Shown piece by piece: positions 28,150 through 36,900 of a stretch of 64,000 nucleotides of DNA (the first letter of the stretch is position 1; every line of letters begins with the position of its first letter). Source of the DNA: Reyranella massiliensis 521 (GTDB taxonomy: Bacteria; Pseudomonadota; Alphaproteobacteria; Reyranellales; Reyranellaceae). The stretch covers positions 4,406,045 to 4,470,044 of the forward strand of contig NZ_HE997181.1 in assembly GCF_000312425.1 (NCBI RefSeq), in the 5' to 3' direction. A model generated the notes under the pieces. It did not search any database. It was not told where the DNA came from and saw only the letters and a program-made list of their open reading frames with translations. The translations under genes and the position numbers were made by a program.

Positions 28150-28772
28150 CGCCGCTGGCGAAGATCGACTTCAAGAAAGCGCTACCTGGTCTCTACGCGG
28201 CGCCGCGCGACCGCTTCGTCTCGGTCGACGTGCCTACGATGCAGTTCGTCATGGTCGATGGCGCAAGCGATCCCAATACGGCACCCGCCTACAAACAGGC
28301 GATCGAGTGGCTCTATTCGACGAGCTACGCCATGAAGTTCGCGGCCAAGGCGGCCCTGAAGAAGGACCATATCGTGCCGCCGCTCGAAGGGTTGTGGTGG
28401 GCCGACGATCCGGCGGATTTCGTCGCGCGCCGCAAGGACCGCTGGCGTTGGACGATGATGATCATGGTGCCCGATTTCATCGACCGGCCGCTTTTCGAGG
28501 CTGCCGTCGAAAAGGCGAAGAAGAAGCTCGGCGTACCGCCTTCAAGCCTGCGATTCGAACGCTTTGACGAGGGTCGGTGCCTTCAGATCCTGCACATCGG
28601 CAGCTACGACGACGAAGCACCGACACTCGCCAGCCTGCATGACGAGGTGATGCCGTCGCAAGGCCTGACCTTCGCTGGCCATCATCACGAAATCTATCTC
28701 AGCGACGCCCGCAGGACCGAGCCCGCCAAGCTCAAGACCATTCTGAGACAGCCGGTAAAGCCGCGCCGTTAG
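28146..28772 (+). CDS. GyrI-like small-molecule-binding protein
   Basis: 208 residues starting at GTG 28146 inside the GMC stop codon. [26 protein letters not shown], then [11 protein letters not shown] and a terminal [24 protein letters not shown] match the GyrI-like domain proteins found alone in many bacteria. The fold binds or hydrolyses small hydrophobic molecules; no DNA-binding domain is attached, so it is not a complete BmrR-type regulator. The final TAG overlaps the stop of the convergent Bug gene by 4 bases. Its coupling to the GMC gene suggests a role in handling the same substrate. Confidence 0.85.
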   Translation: MTPLAKIDFKKALPGLYAAPRDRFVSVDVPTMQFVMVDGASDPNTAPAYKQAIEWLYSTSYAMKFAAKAALKKDHIVPPLEGLWWADDPADFVARRKDRWRWTMMIMVPDFIDRPLFEAAVEKAKKKLGVPPSSLRFERFDEGRCLQILHIGSYDDEAPTLASLHDEVMPSQGLTFAGHHHEIYLSDARRTEPAKLKTILRQPVKPRR

Positions 28773-29746
28773 TCGACCTTGGCGCCGACCTGCTTCACGA
28801 CTTCGGCCCACTTGGCGCGATCGGCTTTCACCGTCGCCTTGAACTGGTCCAGGGTCTCGTAGCGCGGTGTATTGCCGAGTTCGGCGAGCTTCTTCTGCGT
28901 CTCGGGATCGTCGAGCGCCGTCTTGATGGCGAGATTCATCTTCTCGGCGATGGCGCGGTCGAGGCCCTTGGGTCCGAAGATCGCGAACCACGTGTAGCTC
29001 TCGTAGCCCGGCACGCCGGCCTCGTCGATCGTCGGCACATCGGGAATCGCCGCAACGCGTTTCTTCGTGGTGACACCGAGCAGCCTCACCTTGCCGGCCT
29101 TGGCGTGCTGCAACACCGTCTGCACCTGATTGAAGATGCAGCAGACGTCGCCCTTCAGCACCGCCTGGATGGCATCGGGTCCGCCCTTGTAGGGGACATG
29201 CACCATGTCGAGACCGGCCTTGTGCACGAACTCCGCGAAGGCGAGATGTGTGCCGGTGCCGTTGCCCGTCGAGGCATAGTTGTACTTGCCGGGAGCGGCC
29301 TTCACCTTGGCGATGAAATCCTTCACCGACGTGGCATCGATCACGGCCGGGTTGATCGTCAGCACGTTGGAAACGTCGACCAGGGTCGAGATCGGCGTGA
29401 AGTCGGCCTCGACGTCGAACGACAGCCGGGGATAAAGCGCGGGGTTGACGCCGTGTGTGGCTGCCGTCCCCAAAAGGAACGTGTAGCCATCGGGCTTGGC
29501 GTGAGCCACGGCTTCCGACGCGACATTGCCGCCGGCGCCCGGCTTGTAGTCGATGATCAGGCGCTGCCCCAGAGACTTCTCGAGGGAGGGCTGCAGCATG
29601 CGCGCGATGACATCGACGCCCGAACCCGCCGGGAAGCCCATCAGCACGGTGATTGGCTTGCTGGGCCATTCCGCTGTCTGGCTTTGCGCCGGAACCGATG
29701 TCGCAGTGAGGAAAGCCGCAAACGCTCCCAGCAACGATCTCAGCAT
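28769..29746 (-). CDS. Bug-family periplasmic substrate-binding protein
   Basis: 325 residues from ATG 29746 with GAGGAGA upstream. Sec signal MLRSLLGAFAAFLTATSVPA, then the Bug signature WPSKPITVLMGFPAGSGVD and the blocks KPDGYTFLLGTAATHGVNPA and YASTGNGTGTHLAF. It captures a carboxylic acid in the periplasm. No TctA or TctB gene is present in the window, so it is an orphan like the Bug protein at 12.3 kb. Divergent from the acyl-CoA dehydrogenase gene, with 61 bases between. Confidence 0.9.
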   Translation of the reverse strand: MLRSLLGAFAAFLTATSVPAQSQTAEWPSKPITVLMGFPAGSGVDVIARMLQPSLEKSLGQRLIIDYKPGAGGNVASEAVAHAKPDGYTFLLGTAATHGVNPALYPRLSFDVEADFTPISTLVDVSNVLTINPAVIDATSVKDFIAKVKAAPGKYNYASTGNGTGTHLAFAEFVHKAGLDMVHVPYKGGPDAIQAVLKGDVCCIFNQVQTVLQHAKAGKVRLLGVTTKKRVAAIPDVPTIDEAGVPGYESYTWFAIFGPKGLDRAIAEKMNLAIKTALDDPETQKKLAELGNTPRYETLDQFKATVKADRAKWAEVVKQVGAKVD

Positions 29747-29807
29747 GCGCGTCTCCTCACGCAGAGCGAATTGGCTACTATGCTGCGGCAATGTTAGGAG
29801 AAATGCC

Positions 29808-30974
29808 ATGGGGTACATGACCGAAGAGCGCCGCCTGATCCAGGAGACGGCCCGCGCCTTCGCCATGAAGGAGGTCTTGCCGGTCGCCAACAAGCTCGAT
29901 CCGGAGAAGGGCGACATCCCGCCCGAACTGATCCAGAAGCTGGCCGACATGGGCTATTTCGGCATCGTGATCCCGGAAGAATATGGCGGCATGGGGCTGG
30001 GCGTCTTCGAATACTGCCTGATCGCCGAGGAACTGGCGCGCGCCTGGATGAGCGTCGCCTCCATCATTGCTCGCGGCAATGGCCTCAGCGCCGGCCGCGG
30101 CATGACCGATGCGCAGCGGGCCGTCTTCCTGCCGCGGGCCGCCCGCGGTGAATTCCTGGGTGCCGCTGCCATGTCGGAGCCCAATGTCGGCTCCGACCTC
30201 GGCAGCATCTCCTGCCGGGCCCGCAAGGATGGCGACGACTGGGTGATCAATGGCAACAAATACTGGTGCACCTTCGCCGACGGCGCCGACTACATCATGC
30301 TGGTCGCCCGCACCTCCGACGCGCCCGATCCCAAGCGCAAGCATGTCGGCCTCTCCTCCTTCCTGATCGAGAAGCCGCGCGGCACCCTGCCCAAGGGCGT
30401 CAAAGGCTCGCCCATACCCAAGATCGGCTACTTCGGCTGGAAGACCTGGGAACTGGCTTTCGACGATTGCCGCCTGCCTGGGTCCGCACTCATCGGCGAG
30501 GAAGGTCGCGCCTTCTACTACATCTCCGCCGGCCTGGAGCGCGCCCGCGCCCATACCGCTGCGCGTTCCATCGGGCTCGCCCGCGGCGCACTGGAGGATG
30601 CCACTGCCTACGCCCAGGAGCGTCGCCAGTTCGGCCAGGCCATCGGCGATTTCCAGAACACGCGCTTTCGCCTCGCGCGCATGGCGACCGAAATCGAAGC
30701 GGCGCGGCAGCTCATGTACTTCGTCTGCGACGAGATCGACCAGAAGCGCCGCTGCGACAAGGAAGCGGCCATGGTGAAGCTCTTCGCGTCCGAGATGGCC
30801 GAGCGCGTCACCTCGGAAGCGCTGCAGATCTTCGGCGGCGCGGGCTACACGACCCTGCACGCCGTGGAGCGCTACTGGCGCGACGCCCGCCTCACCAAGA
30901 TCTTCGAGGGCACGTCGGAAATCCAGCAGCGCATCATCTCCGACCACCTGCTGGGCAAGCCAAAGGCCGCGTAA
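29808..30974 (+). CDS. Acyl-CoA dehydrogenase
   Basis: 388 residues from ATG 29808, AGGAG seven bases upstream. Family motifs in order: GYFGIVIPEEYGGMGLG (about 46-62), LGAAAMSEPNVGSD (FAD contact), KYWCTFADGADY, RRQFGQAIGDFQNTRFRLA and the C-terminal FGGAGYTTLHAVERYWRDAR, followed by FEGTSEIQQRII, where family members usually hold FAD and substrate. The catalytic Glu is expected in the segment before the end (GTSE), as in short-chain enzymes. It introduces a 2,3-double bond into an acyl-CoA, passing electrons to ETF. Stop and next start overlap by one base. Confidence 0.93.
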   Translation: MGYMTEERRLIQETARAFAMKEVLPVANKLDPEKGDIPPELIQKLADMGYFGIVIPEEYGGMGLGVFEYCLIAEELARAWMSVASIIARGNGLSAGRGMTDAQRAVFLPRAARGEFLGAAAMSEPNVGSDLGSISCRARKDGDDWVINGNKYWCTFADGADYIMLVARTSDAPDPKRKHVGLSSFLIEKPRGTLPKGVKGSPIPKIGYFGWKTWELAFDDCRLPGSALIGEEGRAFYYISAGLERARAHTAARSIGLARGALEDATAYAQERRQFGQAIGDFQNTRFRLARMATEIEAARQLMYFVCDEIDQKRRCDKEAAMVKLFASEMAERVTSEALQIFGGAGYTTLHAVERYWRDARLTKIFEGTSEIQQRIISDHLLGKPKAA

Positions 30975-31414
30975 TGGAAGAGCTGACGCCTCTGGAACGG
31001 ATCCTGGGCGGTGTCGTCCTGGTCGGCGCCACCGGCATGGTGCAGGTCATGGCACAGCTCACCTTGAGCCGGATGATGGACATATTTCCGACTCCCCGAC
31101 TCAGCCTGCACCCCACCTCCTACATGTTGCTGCACAGCGTGTTGGCAGTGCTGGTGTTGATGGGCGGGCACTTCCTGCAGGTCACGCTCTGGGCGTTGCT
31201 CTACTACTATTGGGGAGAGCTCGGCAGTTTCGGCCGGTCGTTCTATTTCTCTCTTGCCTGCTTTACCACGTTGGGCGCGAGCGAACTCGACCTGTCGCCA
31301 CCTCATCGCATTGCCGGCGCCGTCGAATCGGCGATCGGCATGCTGATGTTCGGCTGGTCGACCGCGCTGCTGGTCCGCGTCGTGCAACGGACCGACGACC
31401 ACTCCGGATCGTGA
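30974..31414 (+). CDS. Small membrane protein resembling a two-helix ion channel, degenerate filter
   Basis: 146 residues beginning on the last base of the acyl-CoA dehydrogenase stop. Hydrophobic segments lie at about 9-30, 49-82 and 114-136. Between the last two, SFYFSLACFTTLGASELDLS looks like the pore helix and filter of two-helix potassium channels (consensus TxGYG), but the filter reads TTLGASE, so K+ selectivity is unlikely to be kept. It may be a channel relative with another role. The one-base overlap indicates expression with the dehydrogenase, an odd pairing. Nothing else is recognised. Confidence 0.75.
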   Translation: MEELTPLERILGGVVLVGATGMVQVMAQLTLSRMMDIFPTPRLSLHPTSYMLLHSVLAVLVLMGGHFLQVTLWALLYYYWGELGSFGRSFYFSLACFTTLGASELDLSPPHRIAGAVESAIGMLMFGWSTALLVRVVQRTDDHSGS

Positions 31415-31421
31415 GGTCGTC

Positions 31422-31823
31422 ATGAGCAAGAAAGTCGACGCCTTCATCGCGACCGCGCCCGGCCTGCGCTTCGCATTCGCCATCAAGGCCAAGGTCGGCC
31501 CTGTCCAGGATCTCGGCCAGACCGCACGCGGCCATCGGCGCATCATCGACATCGTGGGTGGCGAAGTCGCAGGACCTCGCCTCGACGGCGAAATCCTGCC
31601 CGGTGGCGCCGATTGGCAGATCGTGCGCCCCGACGGCACGATCGAGATCCTGGCGCGCATGTCCAAGGGCGAGCTGGTCCCCTTCGACAGTTACCACTTC
31701 CGCACGGCCCCTCGTTTCGAAACGGCCGAACCCAGTCTCAAGTGGCTGGAGCGAGCAACCTTCGTCGGCGTCGCGGCACGCACGCCGGACCGCATCGCCA
31801 TCGGCTTCCACGAAGTGCTTTAA
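31422..31823 (+). CDS. DUF3237-family protein
   Basis: 133 residues. The family pattern is clear: FAIKAKVGPVQDLGQTARGH, RRIIDIVGGEVAGPRLDGEI, LPGGADWQIVRPDGTIEI and SYHFRTAPRFETAEPSLKWL. DUF3237 proteins are compact beta barrels common near aromatic or acyl-CoA catabolic genes; no activity is established to my knowledge. It follows the channel-like gene by 7 bases, so the unit is dehydrogenase, channel-like, DUF3237. Its TAA overlaps the stop of the convergent cytochrome gene. Confidence 0.88.
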   Translation: MSKKVDAFIATAPGLRFAFAIKAKVGPVQDLGQTARGHRRIIDIVGGEVAGPRLDGEILPGGADWQIVRPDGTIEILARMSKGELVPFDSYHFRTAPRFETAEPSLKWLERATFVGVAARTPDRIAIGFHEVL

Positions 31824-33247
31824 AGCGTCCGCAAGAACAGCACGAGGTCTTGCTTCTCTTGCGCGGTCAGCTTCGTACCCAGCACGAGATTGAAGAACTC
31901 CACCGTGTCTTCGAGGGTGAGCAGCCGCCCATCATGCAGATAGGGCGGCGATTCCTTGATGCCGCGCAGCGGGAACGTCTTGATCGGGCCATCGGCACTG
32001 GCATATCGGCCGTTGATCATTACCGGCTTGTAGAAGCGTTCGGCCTGGAGATTGTGCATCAGGTTGTCGGTGTAGAACGGCGCGACATGGCAGGTGCCGC
32101 ACTGGCCCTTGCCGAAGAAGATGTCCTGCCCACGAAGCTCGGCGGCGCTGGCTTTCGCGGGATCGAGCTTGCCGAGCACGTTCAGTTTCGGCGCCGGCGG
32201 GAAATCCAGTAGCGCCTGGAATTCGCCCATGAAATGGACCTGGCTGCCGCGCGCCAGCACGTTGACACCCTTTTTGGTGGCGATCACCGGGTCGCCATCG
32301 AAGTAGGCGGCGCGCTGCTCGAACTCGGTGAAGTCCTCGACCGTCTTCAGCGCGCGCTGCGACCCGAAAAGCCGCTGGATGTTGACGCCGCGCAAGGGCG
32401 GCGTGTCGATGCGATGACGGAACTCCTGCGGGCGGATATCGCCGACAAGATGGGTCGCCCCGTTGGTATGGCCATTGGCGTGGCAGTCGAAGCACGCAAC
32501 GCCGCGGCTCGCCTTCTCCGACCGGCGATCCTCGGTCTGATTGAACTGCTGCTGCGGGAATGGCGTCAGGAGGAGCCGCAACCCCTCGATCTGCTTGGGA
32601 TTCAGGATGCCGTTGAACAGTTCGTAGTAGTTGTCGATGGTGAGCAGCTTGCCCTGGGACACGTCACCGAGATCGGGCCGCGTGGTCAGATAGATCGGCG
32701 GCGGAAACTCGGGCAGGAACTGGTCGGGCAAGTCGAACTCGAGATCGAAGCGCGTGAGGTCTCGCGCCTCCTGCTTCTTGATCTCCTCGATCTCGAACTT
32801 GGGAAACACCATGCCGCCTTCGGCATGGTTGGGATGGGGCAGCGGATAGAAGCCCTTGGGAAACAGATTCCGGTCGCGAATCTCCGTCGGGGTCATGCCG
32901 GCGAGCTGGTCCCAGGTCACTCCCGCGGCCAGCTTGGCGCGCGCGCCTTCCTGCACGGCCTTCCCCCGGGACATCGTCACGCCGGTTGCAGGTCGATTGG
33001 CAAGGTCGTACCGCTCGGCCAAAAGGTCTGCCTGCCGCTTCTGAATTTCGGGCTGCGCGGCCTTCATGCGGGCCAACGTGGTGGCAAACGGCTCCTTGAT
33101 ATCGACCGGCGCATAGCTCGACGCGCCGCGCGGCGCCGGCGCAGTCGATGGCGGCGCTGGCGATTGCTGTGCGTATGCAATGGTGAAGGTCGCCAGTGCA
33201 GCACTGGCCGTCAGCAGCCCCCAGTATCCGGTCCTGGACAGGTTCAT
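31820..33247 (-). CDS. Di-heme cytochrome c peroxidase-like protein
   Basis: 475 residues, start at 33247 behind GGGGGAGG. A Sec signal or anchor is at 1-27 (ending AYAQQSP), and the mature N-terminus is Pro/Ala-rich. Two heme c sites are present: CFDCH (252-256) and CGTCH (383-387). The second-half block DNLMHNLQAERF, FPLRGIKESPPYLHDGRLLTLEDTVEFFN is the cytochrome c peroxidase/MauG family ending. It acts in the periplasm and may reduce peroxide or oxidise a protein or small molecule. No companion MauG substrate gene is adjacent. Single gene on this strand. Confidence 0.87.
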   Translation of the reverse strand: MNLSRTGYWGLLTASAALATFTIAYAQQSPAPPSTAPAPRGASSYAPVDIKEPFATTLARMKAAQPEIQKRQADLLAERYDLANRPATGVTMSRGKAVQEGARAKLAAGVTWDQLAGMTPTEIRDRNLFPKGFYPLPHPNHAEGGMVFPKFEIEEIKKQEARDLTRFDLEFDLPDQFLPEFPPPIYLTTRPDLGDVSQGKLLTIDNYYELFNGILNPKQIEGLRLLLTPFPQQQFNQTEDRRSEKASRGVACFDCHANGHTNGATHLVGDIRPQEFRHRIDTPPLRGVNIQRLFGSQRALKTVEDFTEFEQRAAYFDGDPVIATKKGVNVLARGSQVHFMGEFQALLDFPPAPKLNVLGKLDPAKASAAELRGQDIFFGKGQCGTCHVAPFYTDNLMHNLQAERFYKPVMINGRYASADGPIKTFPLRGIKESPPYLHDGRLLTLEDTVEFFNLVLGTKLTAQEKQDLVLFLRTL

Positions 33248-33354
33248 GGAGCCTCCCCCGCTTGCAGGAGAATTCGCAAGCAGCTGCAGCGATAATCGCC
33301 GACTAGCTCCGGAGTTCCCTTCCGCCGACGATTTTCTGCCGCAGGCAATCAGGC

Positions 33355-35196
33355 TCAACGGCCGATCAGGTTTGCCCTGACATTGGCCCAGAAGCCCGGA
33401 TCCCTCGGGGTTGCGCGGCTGTGCGCGGCCATGCGGCGGTAGAGGTCGCTCAGCGACCGGCGCCTGCCGTGCGGCTTCAGTTCGGCGCCCGCCTTGCCGG
33501 GTTCCAGTTCGAGCTCCCTTGTATGGAAAAGCTCGAGGCCGGGGCGATGGCCGATGCTGACCACCGCCGTATCGGGCAGCTTTTCCAGCAGGAGGTTCAT
33601 CACGTTCTCCTGCCCGGCTTCGTCGAGGGCCGATGTCGCCTCGTCCATGAAGATCCAGTCCGGCTTGTGGATCAGGGTGCGGGCAAAAGCGACGCGCTGC
33701 TGCTCCCCACCGGACAGGATATGATCCCAGCGCTCCTCCTCGTCGAGACGCCCGCGCAGATGGTCGAGCCCGACGTCGTGCAGCGCCTCGCGCAGGTCGT
33801 CGTCGGTAACGCCATTGGGCTCCTTGGGATAGAGCATGGCCTCGCGCAGGGTACCGAGCGGGAAATAGGGCTTCTGCGGCATGAAGGCGATCTCGCCGCG
33901 CGGCAGCTCAACCGAACCGCTGCCCCACGGCCAGACGCCGGCAACGGCGCGCATGATGGTGCTCTTGCCGCTGCCCGATTTGCCCCGGATGAGAACGCGC
34001 TCGCCACGGCCAATCTCGACTTCGGCCTCCGCTACCAGGGCTTCGCCATCGGGCCGCGACAAGCCGACGTCGCGAAGGATCAACCTGTCGCCTTCGCCCG
34101 GTGTTACTTCGATGCGCGCGCCAGCCGGCGCTTCCACCGTCTCCTCGAGATCGTGGAGTGCCACATGAAGATGGACCACACGGTCGGTCGAAGCGCGCCA
34201 GTCGGCGAAGCGCGAGAAATTGTCGATCAGCCAGGACAGCGCCCATTGCACACTGGAGAAGGCCTGAGCGGTCTGCATGAGGCCGCCGAGCTGGAGTTCG
34301 CCGCCGAGATAGCGCGGCAGGGCGACGACCAGCGGCACGACGGGGGCGAGGTAGGCGAGCGAACTGGTGAGCAGTGCCAGGCTGCCCTGACCCCGTGTCT
34401 GAACATGCCAGGCTTTACGCAGGTCTCCGACGGACTCTTTGAGCCGGTCGCGTTCGTCCTGCTCGCCACGCATCAGCGCGATGCCCTCGGCATTTTCGCG
34501 AGCGCGGATCAGCACCGACCGCATGTCGGCCTCGCGTCCCTGCCGTACGTTGCCGGCCTCGATCAGGCCGCGGCCGAGCGCATAGGTAAGGATCGAGCCG
34601 AACAGCGCATAGAGAACGGCGGCCCAGACCATGTAGCCCGGCAGGCTGAACGCAACGCCGCCGATGGTGACGGGCAGGTCCCCCGACAAGACCCAGAGCA
34701 CGCCCAGGAAGGTGATGAGCTGCAGAACGCACTGGAGGATGCTCTGGGCGAACTCCACCGCGAGCTCCGTGGCAATGCGGATATCCTCGGCGATACGGCC
34801 ATCCGGGTTGTCGCATTCCTCGGCCAGCAGGCTGAGCTGGTACTGCCGCCCCGCATTCAACCAGCGCTGGGCCGTCACATGCGTCAGCCAGGCCCGCCAA
34901 TTGAACTGCAAGCGGCGGCGGATATGGAGCTGTACGGCGACGGCGACGCCGGCCGAAGCCACGATGGCGGCCAGAATGTAGAGCTGCTCGACGAGCAGCG
35001 AGGTGTCGCGCTTCTCCAGCGCGTTGAAGAAGTCGCGGTTCCAGATGTTGAGCCACAGCGCGATGGCGACGTTGATGATGCCAAACGCCGTCATCCCGGC
35101 GGTCAACAGCCAAGCGACGCCGCGGTATCCGGGCGCCGTCCAGTAACCGCAGGCGACGGCGCCGAACGCGCGCAAGGAGCTGTGGGGTGTGTCCAC
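33355..35196 (-). CDS. SbmA/YddA-like ABC transporter, fused membrane and ATPase domains
   Basis: 613 residues, GTG start directly after the class II aldolase stop. Residues about 15-330 are the membrane part (six helices) of the SbmA/BacA/ABCD type, with MTAFGIINVAIALWLNIWNRDFFNALE typical for it. The ATPase domain follows, with Walker A GKSGSGKST (about 403-411) and signature LSGGEQQR (about 493-500), Walker B IFMDEATSALDE. YddA and Rv1819c-type proteins of this build import hydrophilic peptides or cobalamin in some bacteria. Its tight linkage to an aldolase gene may be incidental. Confidence 0.88.
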   Translation of the reverse strand: MDTPHSSLRAFGAVACGYWTAPGYRGVAWLLTAGMTAFGIINVAIALWLNIWNRDFFNALEKRDTSLLVEQLYILAAIVASAGVAVAVQLHIRRRLQFNWRAWLTHVTAQRWLNAGRQYQLSLLAEECDNPDGRIAEDIRIATELAVEFAQSILQCVLQLITFLGVLWVLSGDLPVTIGGVAFSLPGYMVWAAVLYALFGSILTYALGRGLIEAGNVRQGREADMRSVLIRARENAEGIALMRGEQDERDRLKESVGDLRKAWHVQTRGQGSLALLTSSLAYLAPVVPLVVALPRYLGGELQLGGLMQTAQAFSSVQWALSWLIDNFSRFADWRASTDRVVHLHVALHDLEETVEAPAGARIEVTPGEGDRLILRDVGLSRPDGEALVAEAEVEIGRGERVLIRGKSGSGKSTIMRAVAGVWPWGSGSVELPRGEIAFMPQKPYFPLGTLREAMLYPKEPNGVTDDDLREALHDVGLDHLRGRLDEEERWDHILSGGEQQRVAFARTLIHKPDWIFMDEATSALDEAGQENVMNLLLEKLPDTAVVSIGHRPGLELFHTRELELEPGKAGAELKPHGRRRSLSDLYRRMAAHSRATPRDPGFWANVRANLIGR

Positions 35197-35994
35197 TCAG
35201 TCGCGGAAGCTAGAGTCGATGCGGTCGAGCTTGCGCAGAAGCGCCGGCCAGTCGAGCAGGCCGAACGGCCGGCGGACATGGGGCTGGTAGTTCATGTAGG
35301 TCGCCTCGACCACCTCGGCCGGAACCTCGATCAGCTTCGTATTGCACGACATGGCCGCGATCTGCGTCTTGCAGGAGAGTTCCAGCCGATGCATGGCGTT
35401 GAACGCTTCCGGGATCGTAGCGCCGGTCGTCAGCAGCCCGTGGTTGCGCAGGATCATGGCGTTGTTGTCGCCGAGGCTCTTCACCAAAGCTTCGCGCGCC
35501 GCGGTATCGAGCACGACACCGTCGAAGTCGTGGTAGCTGATCTTGGCGAAGCGCATCGAGGTCTGCGTATTCGCCAGCAGGCCGCATTCCATGGTCGAGA
35601 CCGCCATGCCCGGCCAGGTATGCGTATGGATCACACAGGCCACATCGTGCTTGGCCATATGGATGGCACTGTGGATCACGAAGCCTGCACGGTTGACGCC
35701 ATACTCCAGGCCGCCACTGAACTCCGGCTTGGCGAGGATGTTACCCTCGTGATCGATCTTCAGCAGGCTCGACGCCGTGATTTCTTCATAGAGAAGGCCG
35801 TAGGCGTTGATCAGGAAGGCATTGTCTTCGCCCGGCACGCGGACCGAGATGTGGTTCGCGATCAGGTCGGACATGCCGTAGAGGTCCATCAAGCGGTAGC
35901 AGGCGGCTAGGTCGACACGGGCCTGCCATTCCTCGGGCGAGACCTGCGACCGGAGGCTGGCGACTTTTGCTGTCTTGAGGGCATGCACGGCCAT
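35197..35994 (-). CDS. Class II aldolase/adducin-family protein
   Basis: 265 residues. Zinc ligands are His123 and His125 in CVIHTHTWPG and His185 in RNHGLLT. The N-terminal block YRLMDLYGMSDLIANHIS and the glycine turn NAYGLLYEEITASSLLKID are characteristic. Family members cleave sugar phosphates, decarboxylate, or (in the adducin branch) have no known activity; the size of 265 and the long C-terminal MNYQPHVRRPFGLLDWPAL suit the latter, bacterial group. Its stop directly precedes the GTG of the ABC gene. Confidence 0.87.
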   Translation of the reverse strand: MAVHALKTAKVASLRSQVSPEEWQARVDLAACYRLMDLYGMSDLIANHISVRVPGEDNAFLINAYGLLYEEITASSLLKIDHEGNILAKPEFSGGLEYGVNRAGFVIHSAIHMAKHDVACVIHTHTWPGMAVSTMECGLLANTQTSMRFAKISYHDFDGVVLDTAAREALVKSLGDNNAMILRNHGLLTTGATIPEAFNAMHRLELSCKTQIAAMSCNTKLIEVPAEVVEATYMNYQPHVRRPFGLLDWPALLRKLDRIDSSFRD

Positions 35995-36063
35995 GGAAAC
36001 GCTCCAGGGTGGAATTTGATCCCAGACCGTAAACCCGCCACGGCCCGACCGTCCATCGGCCGG

Positions 36064-36804
36064 TCAGGTCAGCCCGCGCGCTGCGAGATAGGCGCCGAGG
36101 GCCAGCAACCCGGCGAAGAAACACAACCGGAAGGTCTGCGGCGACAGGCGGGCCCGGACGGCCTGCCCAAGCCGCATGCCCAGAAGCGCAATGACGACCG
36201 CCACCAGCGAGGGCCAGGCCAGCTCCCAGGTGAAGGCCCGTTCGCCGGCCAGGGTCACCGCCAGGGCCAAGGTCGACACCGTGAAGGAGAGGCCGAGCGC
36301 CTGAACCAGCGCGTCCTTTTGCAGCCCGATCGCCTGCATATAGGGCACAGCCGGGATCACGAAGACGCCGGTTGCCGCCGTGATGGCGCCCGTTACGGCC
36401 CCGGTCAGCGGACCGAGCCAGGGTTCGGCCCTCCGCGGCACGGTCAGCTTCAGGGCTGCCAGGCCCGAAACAGCGTAGGCCATGAGAGCCACCCCCAAGG
36501 CCAGAGCGCCGTAGGGCCCGCCCAGCCCCGACAGGAAGGCCGCACCGCCCCAGGTGCCGACGCACACCCCGAGATTGAGGGGCCAGAGGCGGCGCAGCAC
36601 GGCACGGAGGTGGGGACCATCCATCATCTGCCAGACGTTGGTGACCAGCGACGGCAGGATCAGCAAGGCTGCAGCCTCGGCCGGCGGCAGGACGACGGCC
36701 AGCAGGCCCATGGAGATCGTCGGCAAGCCGAGGCCGATGACGCCCTTGGCAAAGCCGGCCAAGACGAACACCGCCAGAACGAACACGAGAACGGTCGCCG
36801 TCAT
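36064..36804 (-). CDS. TauE/SafE-family sulfite/organosulfonate exporter-like permease
   Basis: 246 residues if begun at ATG 36804; in-frame starts at 36816, 36831, 36834 and TTG 36840 are possible and none has a good ribosome site, so the N-terminus is uncertain. Eight hydrophobic helices are expected; FVLAGFAKGVIGLGLPTISMGLLAV is the family N-terminal motif and its second copy lies in GAVTGAITAATGVFVIPAVPYM. These inner-membrane proteins export sulfite, sulfoacetate or similar anions, though many have other substrates. Divergent from the LysR gene, which may control it. Confidence 0.87.
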   Translation of the reverse strand: MTATVLVFVLAVFVLAGFAKGVIGLGLPTISMGLLAVVLPPAEAAALLILPSLVTNVWQMMDGPHLRAVLRRLWPLNLGVCVGTWGGAAFLSGLGGPYGALALGVALMAYAVSGLAALKLTVPRRAEPWLGPLTGAVTGAITAATGVFVIPAVPYMQAIGLQKDALVQALGLSFTVSTLALAVTLAGERAFTWELAWPSLVAVVIALLGMRLGQAVRARLSPQTFRLCFFAGLLALGAYLAARGLT

Positions 36805-36900
36805 GGCCCCACACATGGCGGGAGACGGCATCATCGGCAATGTGGAGAATACGGAGTGTGCCTTCGTCTTTGACGAAGGCTTGTTTCAGAGAAGGAGCAT

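Noticed and set aside
32234..33295. Long + strand open frame opposite the di-heme cytochrome gene
   Set aside because: Antisense shadow: heme motifs, signal peptide and ribosome site support the - strand gene, and the + frame has no recognisable domain.
33355..35994. ABC transporter and class II aldolase as one functional unit
   Set aside because: They are directly adjacent, but the SbmA-like transporter family and the aldolase family have no known link, so the closeness is reported only as arrangement.
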